A model generated the notes under the pieces. The model had not been told where the DNA came from, searched no databases, and saw only the letters and a list, made by a program, of their open reading frames with translations. From Trichomonas vaginalis G3 (taxonomy: Eukaryota > Parabasalia > Trichomonadida > Trichomonadidae), in assembly GCF_026262505.1 (NCBI RefSeq), contig NC_067206.1, positions 29,837,896 through 29,901,895 of the forward strand: 64,000 nucleotides of DNA. Reading direction: 5' to 3'. Positions 10,901 through 21,388 of this stretch are shown here, one piece after another (the stretch's first letter is position 1; every line of letters starts with the position of its first letter). The position numbers and the translations under genes were made by a program.

Positions 10901-12646
10901 AGGGAAAGTATAAGAATATTCATCAGGCATTGCTCTGAGCTGTAACAACATTTCTAAAGTGCAATGTTCTTTAGAAACATGATAAATCAATCTCCTTGAT
11001 ATTTCGCCTTTCATTTTCGGAAGAAATTGCAACATTGATCTGACAACTGCGCAAAACAACATTGGTATTGGTTTGTTCAACAAACTAAACAAAAATTCGG
11101 ATATATTAACGGAATCCTTATGCTTAGAAAACATCGGCAACAATTGTAATAAATCAATTTGTTGTTCAATATCAGGAAGTGAAGTGATGTGACTAATTAA
11201 AAATTCCAAATCTTCTTTTGTCCATAATTGTTGTGGATAATTAGACAAAAGTTTAAACAAAGACATTCTTATGTTTCTTACATTAATATCCGGGTTTCTT
11301 AATCTTTCTGGTTTTGTTCCTAAAATGAAATCTTTTTCGATTGGATGATACCATAAATAAACTCTCATTATATTCAAAATATCTTTGAATGTCAAAACAG
11401 TCCATAATTCGTTATCATCTTCACATAAATTCTGGTACCAATGATCAACAATTTTCTGCAAGTTTTTGTTGGAACAAACCATCCATAATTCGAGATTTAA
11501 CAATATTTCTTTCATTAAACTTCTGCGGCAAGAAACATCCGAAATTTCTGATAATAAATAAGTAAATCTCAAATATATATCGTAATTCAATGTTTTCACG
11601 TGTTTCTTCATCAAATATGAAACAATTTGATATTTGCCACTTGACAAACCGCCACAACGTTTTATCAAATCAATAACTGATTCAATATAATTAGAGCTCA
11701 AATTATCCAACATGAAAAATGGAATAATAGTCTTTGTGAACTTGTAATTACTTGAAAGATCATAAATAGGACGAAAATAATCATTGATTTTCGTTGGAAG
11801 TTTGGGTAATCGATCCGTCACGTTTTCTATCGTTCCATGATTCATCAAATTAATTATTTCTGATTGGTTCAAGACGGAAAAGTACAAATGGCATTCAGCT
11901 AATATACAAATGACGCTTTTTGTGTATTTAGGAGCATCAGAATTGCAATAACCACCAATTTGCACGAAAAAGTTTTGAGTTTTGAAATTTGGATCTTTGA
12001 TAATTGTCAAAATTGGTTGTTCTCCATTTATATACAACAATAAATGAGAAGTATTGTCATCCTTTGGCGAATAACAGAAAGTAACAAATACCCATTCTGA
12101 TGGCGGCACATTCATAGAAAGAGTTACAGAAGTAGGAACTAAATTTGGTCCACAAATTTGTGCGATCAAAGAATTTCCTTTCAAATATAAAATAATTGAT
12201 GAAGAACTGTCATCCGCCAAAGAAAATATCAATGGTTGTATATTCAAGGAGAATCTGATCGAGAAATCAATGTTAATCCAAAAACAAAATGAAAAACCGT
12301 TCTTGATTTCTTCAGTTTTGAAATCTAAGAATTGTTTGTATTCCGACGGTTTTTGGAATAAAATTGTTGGATTATGATTGTGACAACATTGTGCCAACGC
12401 GATGTTTAAGTAATTAATAGGTAAAGAGTCGATTTCGCAGTTTGGCTTTGGAATGCTTAAACTCAAATATTGATAGCAAACTTGTTTTGAACTAATTGAT
12501 TGACACATATAATTTAAAATTGTAAAAAAATTTTCAATGTCACTTTTCAAAATATTATTTTGAAAATTGAAACCTCTAAATTCGAAATCATTTGGGAACG
12601 ATTTTATTGCTTTGATTATCAATAAATCAAGTTCACTTTGTGGCAT
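7997..12646 (-). CDS. BEACH-family protein, C-terminal ORF
   Basis: 1549 codons from the ATG at 12646. In order: a concanavalin-like jelly-roll near residues 85-260 (FSFCFWINIDF, then PPSEWVFVTFCY and LLLYINGE); a long helical HEAT/armadillo-like stretch to about 900; a PH-like segment near 1000-1060 (YNVIFVLFNNRFILTSKNKT); a shortened BEACH domain, about 1075-1265, with ISNYEYLMLLNFIAGRSFND at its start and LESDYVSKRLNEWIDLVFG at its end; and a C-terminal beta-propeller-like region (WD40 position). BEACH proteins organise vesicle and lysosome-related membrane traffic. The BEACH centre is about 90 residues shorter than usual and divergent. The ATG overlaps the end of the upstream ORF (12619-14778), and a stop lies in this frame just upstream. 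The two are probably halves of one gene. Confidence 0.85.
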   Translation of the reverse strand: MPQSELDLLIIKAIKSFPNDFEFRGFNFQNNILKSDIENFFTILNYMCQSISSKQVCYQYLSLSIPKPNCEIDSLPINYLNIALAQCCHNHNPTILFQKPSEYKQFLDFKTEEIKNGFSFCFWINIDFSIRFSLNIQPLIFSLADDSSSSIILYLKGNSLIAQICGPNLVPTSVTLSMNVPPSEWVFVTFCYSPKDDNTSHLLLYINGEQPILTIIKDPNFKTQNFFVQIGGYCNSDAPKYTKSVICILAECHLYFSVLNQSEIINLMNHGTIENVTDRLPKLPTKINDYFRPIYDLSSNYKFTKTIIPFFMLDNLSSNYIESVIDLIKRCGGLSSGKYQIVSYLMKKHVKTLNYDIYLRFTYLLSEISDVSCRRSLMKEILLNLELWMVCSNKNLQKIVDHWYQNLCEDDNELWTVLTFKDILNIMRVYLWYHPIEKDFILGTKPERLRNPDINVRNIRMSLFKLLSNYPQQLWTKEDLEFLISHITSLPDIEQQIDLLQLLPMFSKHKDSVNISEFLFSLLNKPIPMLFCAVVRSMLQFLPKMKGEISRRLIYHVSKEHCTLEMLLQLRAMPDEYSYTFPVICYIAHVINNVDECVKTVSILKDMSKDHNFCLRVINCPYWYIWPIILAMRIPEEKQVEAVILLHLIYIQSPNVELLDEIIAFLDVVQLEKSDMSIFTFRFLHLLCNVEIVDWKLEEKIELVHRCAKFLFFQFCQNGFVNTALKLSFLESPFKNETIFRQNKVEFFITDISSLLSLLKKATNLPRLVFCVDLCDNGHSILYSSLASAIVYVLQTIPEENKTTTLQTIKKLCEFFLKNYNQQTILDRNNEMKSLMSSFGFFVNTMINSYPRRVYEIISKMYSYINTCFQSETAQTVKNISTVSYLKLHEYCLSDKSEKLKTELKVWKFLRKTVNEISIWKDYSDKNFERIDLTINNFMQNDTKWWPKAPKYNFSFTFNDQTENLIKTKCKRYKINQTYNVIFVLFNNRFILTSKNKTREYETAKIKYVFSHCFKAETGVEIILTTGDTFLLDFSPHKSSLIIKGISKCQIPNCQYIHLYKNIGNAMSENSNLTAKWLNNEISNYEYLMLLNFIAGRSFNDYIKYPLLPRLTNPSSKIAMRDFNTDPPVSVMTEKWLPFLRFTQPLITANSNSDISMSSENIRLSLDESSASEASFYENKDFSVFCPDFEDFESALNSPVLEFSPPFFGCGILFKNLQLPNYCKNDPNLYVFINKLILESDYVSKRLNEWIDLVFGVNQCVKNLPQLFFIKHDIKKVNENTKAFNFQTNISHLIASTICSISHSSVKINCITMKQNIQIKINVENGDIDYKINDRNNESVFVIPDKKGFVSLDFVPDSYHVNEYAVYGTTNKSAFIFYNNKTKKIDPILPHDTHIFVLEEETGSMRVCSKSNLLVYLDCKMIVRHSIQLEENPISINCSKNLLTGVLFSTSFVLFDCCGNVLFRILLPPKHNLNNKSFSMVIFWCIRKQFIGIFPFNINKSEIECRIFNFQNDICIQSCCIWLSNKSFYTFSAHGALNIIPFSAFSLFV

Positions 12647-14778
12647 TGTATTATATTTGTATTAGAGAATTTGCATAAATCACCAAAGAATAAAATTGAT
12701 TTTGTTCCCATGACAGAAATAAACAACAACAAAATTATTTCATTTTGTAAAATAAACATTGAATCTTTTCCTGATATAGATTTGTTGTTTGCCATCAAAG
12801 ATATCATGAATGATATTGTTTGGTCTGATGCTCCATTTGGTTCTGCTTTCTTCATACTTGTAGAAAACAATGATCTGTTTTCAATTGTTATAACTTTTCC
12901 TGTGTGTTTAACTTGTGTCAATGCAACAAAACTCAAAACAACACAAAGGATTTCACGTGTTGGACTAAAAAAGAATAAGTTAAGAATGGGTTTCTCTAAG
13001 TCTATAAAGTAATCGATCAAATCAGTGAAATATGATAAATGTGAAATTAAATTGGACAAACAAATAGAAATAAAATGGTAAAAAGATGGTTGTTGGTTGT
13101 TATAATATGATAACAAATAAAAATAGAATGAATGGATGCAGGAAATGATGTTTTCGTCACGATCAGGTAAAACCATGATGTCCGTAAATGATGAAAAAAC
13201 ATATTGAGATGTTAATGGGTGAAAACTAAGAAGCATGAAACAAGTAACAAATGTTTGTGATGAAAAAGCTGTGAAAAGTTGTCTCTTTTTCTTCATTTCT
13301 TCAATTAAAAAAATTAAAATGGAAAACCATGCTTCGTTCTCTGTTTTCAAATGGATCAAATAACTAATAACACGAATACTTGATTCAAAGAATCGTTTGT
13401 TAACAATAAAATCAACTTGTGACTGTTCTTTTTGACCATGAAGACGAATAACGTGTTCTGCAAAAAGCAATGGATATTTTTCCGATTCAAAAATGATATG
13501 TTCAAGAAGATATGGCCATTTGTTGATGATACCTTGGAATAAACTTTGACGAATAAAGTTGACTTGTTCATTTTTGTTGGAAAAAATGGTAAAAAATGGG
13601 GATAATTGTGCAGATGAATAGATTGCATCTGAAACAACAGTAGGAATAAATTTGTTGTTCATACAAACTAATAATGAACATAAAAACATAAATAACTCGT
13701 TAGTACAACTAACATCACGTTCAACATTAAGTTTGTATGTGAATTCTGATAAGAATGTAACTGGAATTGATTCTTTTGGACAGTCAATGATAGGTTGAAC
13801 AACACCAATAATACGTAACTGTTCTTCACTGAAGAATTCGTCAAGTTTAAGTTTGCTTTCGATGTCTGATGGATGGATGCATCGTAAATCTAGAGGTAAA
13901 GAGAGGATATCATCTGGTTGAAGTTGATAAGCTTCAAGTTCGTAAATTTTGTAGTTTTTAAGTTCGAAATAGGATCGGTTGGACGCAGATTTGAATAAAT
14001 CATAGACTTTGTGTGAAAGTTCGATAAATGAATCGTAGATATCGTATTGGTTTGTATGAAGTGCGATTTGAAGAAATAAATCGATAGAATTGACGTTCAG
14101 GTTAAGAAAGTATGGTGTTGACATGTTGATGATATATCTAAAATCGTAGTCTGTAGTGCCTTTGATTTGATTAACTAAGTGAATCAATGTAACAACGATT
14201 TCTTCGTAGTTATCACGATCACAGAGCATAATAGATATGAATGAGATGTGGTTTTTGCTGAATTTGTTCATGTGTAAGAAAATTGTTAAAAGTTGTGTTA
14301 AAGATTTTTGAGGAATTTGTGAAAATCCTTGTTTGTAATAGTATGTAAGACACATGTGTAATGAAAGAAGTATGGATTCGTTAAATTCGACGTATAAAGA
14401 AGTAACTAAAGAGTTGAAAAGAAGGAAAAAGTCATCGACAAATGAGTCATCTATAGGGGTCAATAGCCAACCAAATGCATTACAAATAAGACCAGCGACT
14501 GAATTCATACTAACTGAGATAGATAAAAATTGAGGTGAAAAAGTAAAGAGATTTTGTGTGTTTTGAATACGTGTGATGCACTCATATATGTTGTTTACAT
14601 CGTATGAAATGAGTTGAAGATTTTTCTTAGGAATATTAGGAATATAAAATTTCAGGTTTTCGATTTCAAGAAAATCATATGTCTTAGTGAAGAGATGCAG
14701 AACTGATGAGAATCTATCGGCAATAGGTTCATCCCCTTCCGTCTTCAATATTGAAGGACCGGTCGAGGATCGCCGCAT
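12619..14778 (-). CDS. BEACH-family protein, N-terminal ORF (likely same gene)
   Basis: About 719 residues from the ATG at 14778 (MRRSSTGPSILKTEG); the open frame extends two codons further but without another ATG. It is rich in Leu, Phe and helical segments and resembles the armadillo-like N-terminal half of trichomonad BEACH proteins. It has no domain of its own that I can name. Its last 28 bp overlap the next ORF in another frame (end: NIIQCHKVNLIY). Two large same-strand genes overlapping this way would be odd in a protist. A single indel near 12,620-12,650, real or an assembly error, would explain it, giving one gene of about 2,260 residues. Polinton 1 sits about 100 bp upstream of its start. 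Confidence 0.75.
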   Translation of the reverse strand: MRRSSTGPSILKTEGDEPIADRFSSVLHLFTKTYDFLEIENLKFYIPNIPKKNLQLISYDVNNIYECITRIQNTQNLFTFSPQFLSISVSMNSVAGLICNAFGWLLTPIDDSFVDDFFLLFNSLVTSLYVEFNESILLSLHMCLTYYYKQGFSQIPQKSLTQLLTIFLHMNKFSKNHISFISIMLCDRDNYEEIVVTLIHLVNQIKGTTDYDFRYIINMSTPYFLNLNVNSIDLFLQIALHTNQYDIYDSFIELSHKVYDLFKSASNRSYFELKNYKIYELEAYQLQPDDILSLPLDLRCIHPSDIESKLKLDEFFSEEQLRIIGVVQPIIDCPKESIPVTFLSEFTYKLNVERDVSCTNELFMFLCSLLVCMNNKFIPTVVSDAIYSSAQLSPFFTIFSNKNEQVNFIRQSLFQGIINKWPYLLEHIIFESEKYPLLFAEHVIRLHGQKEQSQVDFIVNKRFFESSIRVISYLIHLKTENEAWFSILIFLIEEMKKKRQLFTAFSSQTFVTCFMLLSFHPLTSQYVFSSFTDIMVLPDRDENIISCIHSFYFYLLSYYNNQQPSFYHFISICLSNLISHLSYFTDLIDYFIDLEKPILNLFFFSPTREILCVVLSFVALTQVKHTGKVITIENRSLFSTSMKKAEPNGASDQTISFMISLMANNKSISGKDSMFILQNEIILLLFISVMGTKSILFFGDLCKFSNTNIIQCHKVNLIY

Positions 14779-14883
14779 TCTCAAAAAATTGAACTTTTAT
14801 TTTCATGCATCATCTTTTTATATTAAATAGTATCTCATTCATAACATATAAATTTCTTATCATATATGGAAAGGTAGACCAGC

Positions 14884-14889
14884 AAAATT
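14884..14889. repeat. left target-site duplication of Polinton 1
   Basis: AAAATT directly before the element, matched by AAAATT at 35629-35634 directly after it. A 6-bp duplication is the hallmark of Polinton insertion. Confidence 0.92.
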
Positions 14890-15253
14890 AGTAGTATATG
14901 TTGACGGGTTGTGTGACTTTTTTTGTAAACGTAAGAATTCATACAATATCGAGCGATTTTGTATCATTTTTTTTAACATATGAAGTAAAAAATGTATGAT
15001 TCTTACGGTTTTTATTCTTACGTTTTTGAATAAATCAAGATTTAAAAAATTTTCAAAATTGTAAGACATTTACACTCAGCCCATACATAAATCATTAAAA
15101 ATTAACATTAATTTTAAAATAATTTATTTTATCTTTTATAAAAGAAGCTATATATAGATGATGTCAGATATTCTGTGATTAATTAAACAATGTTTAAATC
15201 CTGAATGGAATCAATGGAGTCATAATCAAAGACCTCATAAACGAGAAAAAGAA
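14890..15253. repeat. left terminal inverted repeat of Polinton 1
   Basis: 364 bp, reverse complement of 35265-35628, with identity apparent over all parts compared by eye. It contains a short ORF (MSYNFENFLNLDLF...) present in both copies, and several GTAAGAA motifs in both orientations. The inner boundary is at CGAGAAAAAGAA, after which the two arms differ. Confidence 0.94.
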
Positions 15254-15349
15254 GAAAGAAATTAGAAATAATGATTATTTGAATGAAAAATAAACTTTAA
15301 AAATTCATGTCTTACATTTTTTGAATAATTTATTTTTATTTTGTATGAA

Positions 15350-16459
15350 ATGAGCGTCAAAACTAACGACGTTAAAAATTTAGGATTCACAAACGTGGAA
15401 ATAAAGGATATATTAGAGGAGGCGGGTTATGAAGTTGATAAATATTATTTAAGAAATTGTAAAAAATTCGCGGAGTTTTTAAATGATTTCGATTATGATG
15501 GAAAAATGAATAAAGATGATGTTATAAATTTCTTATATCCCACATCTGAAGAAAAAGAAAAACCTAAAGAACCTGATGTTTTCCCTGAATATTATGAAGA
15601 ACGGATTAAAGATGATGAATATAATGAAATTGAAAGACTGGAAAAAATAAGAGATGAAATAGATGAAAAAATTAAGGAATTAAGAGAAGTTGAAAAATAT
15701 AATGAAAATGAAGTAGAGGGTTTAATGAATATCCCAGCTTCAGAATCAGAAGTACAGAAATCTCATGAAGAAAGATATAAAAATTATGTCTCAGAATCAA
15801 CATAAAATTTATTAGATGGTGAAATAGACGAAACACTTTCAGAAGAAGGTACTAAATTTATTCGTAAACATAAGTTACAATTTATTGATAATGAAAAATA
15901 CCCCTGTATCCTACTTTCACCACCTTTAGATTCCGAAAAATTCAAAAAAGCTCTTAAAAACGTGACATATGCAACTAATACGATTAAGAAAGAAGATCAT
16001 GATATTTACACAAATTATTATTTAAATAAATGCAGTGGTGTTGATAAAGTTTTTGATTTATTAGATAAAATATCAAAAGAAACCATTGGAACCTATAAAA
16101 TTTTGTGTGATTGTGGTTTCATTATTGAAGATACCAATAATGTTTCATATGAAAGAACAGCACCGAAGGAAGACGAAGTGGAAAGGTCTATACCATTCGT
16201 TATTAAGAATATAAAAGATATGAAAACGTATAAGCATTATATTTATTCATTTATTTCAGAAAAAATGGAAGCAACCCATAAAACATCTTCTCATCATTTT
16301 ATAGCTATTCATACATTCCTTTTCAAAGTTGTGAAATTAAATAAGACAGGAATTAGATTTAATGTATCAGGGTACGCATTCTTGAGTAAATTAAAATGTA
16401 TTCGTCACGTCGCAGATGATAAAAATTTATGTGTTCTTAATTCATTTTACGGACTTTAA
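15350..16459 (+). pseudogene. Polinton 1 left-end gene region, broken
   Basis: Unrecognised. The first part starts at ATG 15350 (MSVKTNDVKNLGFTN), is very acidic, has an EF-hand-like stretch (DFDYDGKMNKDDV) and a predicted coiled coil rich in E, I and K. The later part is richer in hydrophobic and Cys/His residues. The start lies directly behind the T-rich box used by other genes of the element. It looks broken. It could be one gene or two; neither resembles a known Polinton protein such as the protease. Confidence 0.5.
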
Positions 16460-17112
16460 AAAATAAACTTTATTTTTATTTATTTTTTAATTTTTTATTC
16501 TTACATAAATGAACAAAAACGGAACAGCTAAAATGAATGATAATCAAATTAGAGCAGAAGGTAGAAGGTTATTTAAACGCTTCTATAACATTCGTGATGG
16601 TGTTAATCCTAAAACTCGTAGAAGCTATTTAAATGAAGCAATAGATGCATATGAGGGGTTTGACATTTCATCAGAAAGTGAGAGATTAGCGAGAATGTTA
16701 AATGTTAATATTGATTTCTATTATTGTGATCCTCAACCAGAAGATGTGGACATAAATAAGGTAGACTTTCCATTAGTGGAATCAATAATGATAGATCCAG
16801 AATTTGAAACAGTAAATATTTTATTAACACAGAGTCCATGTGGAAAACTTCACGCTGACAGAATAACAGACGTTGAAGCACTCACTGGCTATAAAGTTTG
16901 TCCATTTTGTAAAGAAGAAGTTTATTCTATCCGTGATGATCCAGAAAGGAAAAACCAAAGAAGATTTTTAAAGCATTGTGAGAAATGTAAAGAAAATAAT
17001 GGAAGATTAATTCAAGACGTTCAGTTGCAAAAGACACAGCAACCATATGCACCACATATTACGAAACAGAAGATATATCAGTGGTTATTAGCTCACAATT
17101 TGCAGAAATATA

Positions 17113-18411
17113 GGGTGTCCAAAGGTGCGTTTAGCACAGCGCTCTATATGAGACTATTAAAGGAGATATATGCTGATTATAAATATATAATAAAAAATAT
17201 GAATATATGTATATGATGAGTAAGTTGTATTTTGGCGCCATGCCGGGATATAAAATGAATTTTGAGACAAGAGGCGGTTTCGCGGGAAATTTTGGCGGGA
17301 TTTTTTTCATTTTTTTAATGAATCATAAAGAAAACATCCTCGCTCTTGCAAAAAAATGCAAAGACTGTAAAAAAATCTACGAGACATTGGTAAAATGCTT
17401 CGGTATGGATGCTCCTAGCTATTCACTGTAACGTATCATGTTAGGATGTATCACTTCATGAACAAAAAGGCGCCCATCATAAAAATTGACAAAAAATCGC
17501 CGGATCAAAGAAAAATCAAAGCAATTCTTCAAGCGCTAGATGAAGACCCAAGAGCATCACTCAGAAGGATAGAGGAGATGACAAAGATACCACGTACAAC
17601 AGTCAGTAATTATCTGCACAATTATTTGAACTACAAACTAGCGTATACACGTTGGGTTCCGCACAACCTTAATTCAGTTCAAAAAAAATCTAGAGTCCAA
17701 TCTTCGAAAGAGCTCCTCTCTATATTGGGTGCGTATCAATCCAAGAAGTTTCGCTTTTTAGTAACCGGGGACGAGTCTTGGTTTCAATATGCAACAGAAG
17801 CCAAAATCATGTGGATCCCGAAGGATGAAAATCCGCAAACATTCCCGAAGAAAAAAATTGACACACCAATGATTATGTTGTCGGTTTTTTGGGGCGTGAA
17901 TGGCATCATCGCAATTGATATTCTTCAAAAACCTAATACGATGAATGCTCAGTATCTAATTGACAATGTTCTTACTCAAATTATCAATTCTGATGAGTTT
18001 GAGAAATCCAAACAACAAAAACAAAAGTTTGCAATTCATTTTGATAATTCAAGAGTTCACAAAAGTCATAAGGTAATGAATTACTTGTTGGAAAACAATG
18101 TCAAAGTTGTTCCAAACCCAATTTATTCACCTGATATTGCACCCTCTGACTTTTATTTATTCGGCACGCTAAAAAAGAGAGCTGAAGGACGCGAATTCGC
18201 GAGTCCAGATGATCTTGAAAATTTTGTAAGAGAGCAATTTGAGCAATTTTCTCATGATGATTTAAAGCGTGTCTTTCAAGCCTGGATCGATCGCTGCGAA
18301 CGCGTGATTGAATCCAATGGTGATTATATTTAAATAAACTTTATATATATGTAACTTGTTTATTTCTATTCGCAGTATTCAGGTTTGTGCTAAACACACC
18401 TTTGGACACCC
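17113..18411 (+). mobile_element. mariner transposon inside the Polinton polymerase
   Basis: 1299 bp. The terminal inverted repeats 17113-17137 and 18387-18411 match at 24 of 25 positions (GGGTGTCCAAAGGTG...TTTAGCAC), flanked by TA on both sides (17111-17112, 18412-18413), the mariner target duplication. Size, ends and transposase match the mariner family abundant in trichomonads (Tvmar type). Its high end-to-end identity and almost intact transposase suggest recent insertion, later than that of Polinton 1. Confidence 0.95.
17318..18333 (+). pseudogene. mariner transposase with one frameshift
   Basis: It starts at ATG 17318 (MNHKENILALAKKCKDC), giving an N-terminal helix-turn-helix. The frame changes near 17,420-17,430, where the following frame reads TVTYHVRMYHFMNKK, so one indel separates the N-terminal 38 residues or so from the rest. 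The catalytic domain is complete: TGDESWF, HFDNSRVHKS, and SPDIAPSDFYLFG, the mariner DD34D pattern. It would cut and paste the element through its 25-bp ends. The second HTH (ASLRRIEEMTKIPRTTVSNY) is intact. With that single indel the gene is close to full length, about 335 codons. Confidence 0.9.
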
Positions 18412-21388
18412 TATATTATAAACCGACAAGATATTATATTACTTTTGACTTTGAAACATTAGAGACTAAAGAAGAATTACAACTTTCTGAGTGTGCAACT
18501 TTGAATGCTTACTTAAAACCATTCATGGTATCATCAACGGTTAAATTAAACGATAAAACATATACGAGGAATTTTTGCTTAACTTCGAGTGATTCTTTTA
18601 TTTCTGATTGGATTGAGTTTTTATTTCAACCTGTTCATTAGTTGCTAAATCAAATATTGAACAATATGAAGAATTATTGAAGTCGCAAACGGCGGGGACT
18701 TTGTCCCATACATTAAATGAAAAACAGAAGAAAGCATTTAAAGAACTTCTAGATGAGGAATTCAATAAAGTGAATATCATAGGTTTTAATTCGGGAAAGT
18801 TTGATTTAAATTTAATTCTTCGTGATTTAAACACTGCAAAATGGAAAATAAAATCAATGCTGGGTTCATCTTCACAATTTAAGCAAATCATTGTAAAGAA
18901 AACAAACGTTCCATATGAATTGAGATTTATTGACATCAGAAATTATATAGCGGGTGGGACATTAGACCAATTCACTCAAGATTTCGGAAACAATAAATCA
19001 CGTGTTAAATCCTTTTTCCCTTATCAATTCATCACATGGGAGAATTACGAAGAAGAATTATATAAAGTGGAACCATTCACGAAAGATTCATTTTATTCAG
19101 CATTAACTCAAGAAACTATATCAGATAGTGATTATCAAATATATCTCAATGATGCTAAAAACTTTAAGAATAGATTAGAATATTTTATTCATTATTGCAA
19201 TAAAGATGTTGAAATTATGATTGACCCAATCGATAAAATTATTGAAGAAACATTTGTTTATAAAATTGACACGCTTCATAATCTTTCTTTATCATCGAAT
19301 GCTTCAATGATTCGTTACGCTTTAGCATATAAAGACTTTAATCCTAATGAAAAATATCCTGAGGAAGAGATAGAATCAAGTTTTGAATTAACGAAAAAGT
19401 ATTGGAAATATAAAATTGAATCATATAAGAAACAAGATGAAAAAGCAGAAAGAGATACTAAAAATACTATCACGATTTAATTCTTTCATCTAAATGCAAA
19501 ATGTGTGGTAAAGCGTTTACATATGCTAATAAACCAACATTAGATAGAATCGATAATGAAAAACCACATACCAAAGAAAATTGTCAGTTAATGTGTTGTT
19601 ATTGTAATGTCGTAAAATCAAATAAAGATGAAGATGTTCAACGTTTAAGAATCAATTTAAGAAATTATGCATTAAAAAATAATTTACCAATGACTTTAGA
19701 TTCAGTTGAAGCTTATCACATTCTCCGTAATGGAATTACTGGTGGTCTATCAAATGTTCAACATAGAGTAAATCTTAAAGGAATCACGCACATTAATAAA
19801 CTTTCATATAATCCAGAAACTAAAACTGTATCAAATGAGGACACTTCCAACATCATGACTCATTTCGTTGGTGTTGATTTTAATTCATTATATCCTTCAT
19901 CATTTTCATCTAATCCTCATGATTTCATTCAATATACTGACCATAAAATGTATATGCCGGGAAGATTGAATGGTGTTATCATTTGTGATACAGCAACAAA
20001 GAAAGCAAAAGCACTGGGAATTATTAGAAAGAAAAATACTTTATTCGTGGCTGAAGTAAAGGGTCACATTGATGAAAAATACATTAATGATTACATAAAC
20101 TTTTTACCGATAAGAAGAAACTTAGATATTATCACAGATGAAAAAACAATTGGCAGTTTTATGTATAATTACATGAAATCAAACAATCTACCAGTTGACC
20201 AGAAACAGAGGAAATTAACTCAGTTAGCATCAACACACAACCAATATCAACTATTTTCTTCTTATTATCTTTAGTATCTAATAGACAGATTTCATTTTAT
20301 CATTGATGACATTCAATCAATTTTAACATTTACTAAAAACACTTGTTTTAATGAATTTGCGAACGAATTTATGAACGAAAGACAAAAGGCTGAATTAGAA
20401 GGAAATAAAGGAAAAAGTTTATTTTGCAAGATTTCGCTTAATGGATCATATGGTTACGATGCAATGAATACACAAAATTACGCAAAGACTAAAATAATGA
20501 ATGCACAGAAGGCACGCGTTGCATGTATGTCAAATAAGTTTAAAAACATAAGAGAAATAGGAGAGGATACGTATCAAGTGATGCTCAAAGATAGATTTTA
20601 TAGATGTGATACATGTTTACAAGAGGCATTCTTCACTTTAGATAATGCTAAATACTGGTATTTGGTTTTCATTTATGATTTTATGTATAAATGCATGGAT
20701 GTTAATCGTTTTCATTTCATTGAAGGTGATACCGATTCATCTTATTGGGCAATCGCTGGCGATCCAAATCTTCCTAACACTCAAGCATTTCAAGCAATTG
20801 TTACCGATAAACAATTTTATGATAAAAACATTTTCAAATTCGCACCATTTGATTTCTTCTGTTTTGATGAGAAATTTAAACCTAAATTAAAGAATAAAGC
20901 TGAAGAAAAAGCACATGAGAAGAAGTTATTGGGTTTAGCAATTGAGAAACAAGGTGATAACATGGCGGCGTTATGCCCTAAGTGTTATACATCATTTAAT
21001 GGGATGATAGGTGAAGACTCCTTCAAAAAGATTGCACAAAAAATGAAAGGTGTTAGTTTACGACAAAATAAACAATTAACACCTAAAAATTATTTGGATA
21101 TAATAAATGATAAAGTGATATTTGATGGTCAGAATATTAATTTACAACTTAAAAACAGGTTGATGACTCGCTTAACAATCTGTAAGACTGCATTAACAGG
21201 AGCACACACTAAAGCCGTATGTTGTGAAAATGGATGTTGTATGCCATTTATTTAATACAATTTTAAATTGTATTTTTAATGAAATACCACAGAAGAGACA
21301 AAAGGAACTGTTGAATGATGTGATTCAATATGTAAATAATGGTTTTGATACTATGCACCCTTAAAACACTTATTTTATTTTTATATAA

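Larger units (their letters stand above)
16509..21255 (+). pseudogene. Polinton protein-primed DNA polymerase B, broken by mariner
   Basis: Polymerase region of Polinton 1. The N-terminal part has a zinc-knuckle-like CPFCKEEV...HCEKC near 16,900-16,990. After the mariner come an exonuclease-like part (TFDFETLE), the B-family motif A DFNSLYPS near 19,880, motif B in LNGSYGYD near 20,440 and motif C GDTDSSYW near 20,725. These identify a protein-primed family B polymerase, which would copy the element from its termini. Between exonuclease and palm, near 19,490-19,640, sits an HNH-nuclease-like zinc motif (CKMC, LDRIDNEKPHTKENCQLMCC, YCN). The region is broken by a 1.3-kb mariner and a few other interruptions. 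Confidence 0.9.

Noticed and set aside
12638-13012. Plus-strand ORF of 124 codons
   Set aside because: Antisense shadow within the BEACH N-terminal gene, with no domain.
14860-15069. Gene in the terminal inverted repeats of Polinton 1 (MSYNFENFLNLDLF...)
   Set aside because: It is open in both repeat copies only because they are identical; it has low complexity, no start box, and runs out of the element at the left end. The copy is at 35,449-35,652.
15350-16459. Adenovirus-type cysteine protease of Polinton 1
   Set aside because: No His-Asp/Glu-Gln-Cys pattern could be recognised in this or any other gene of the element.
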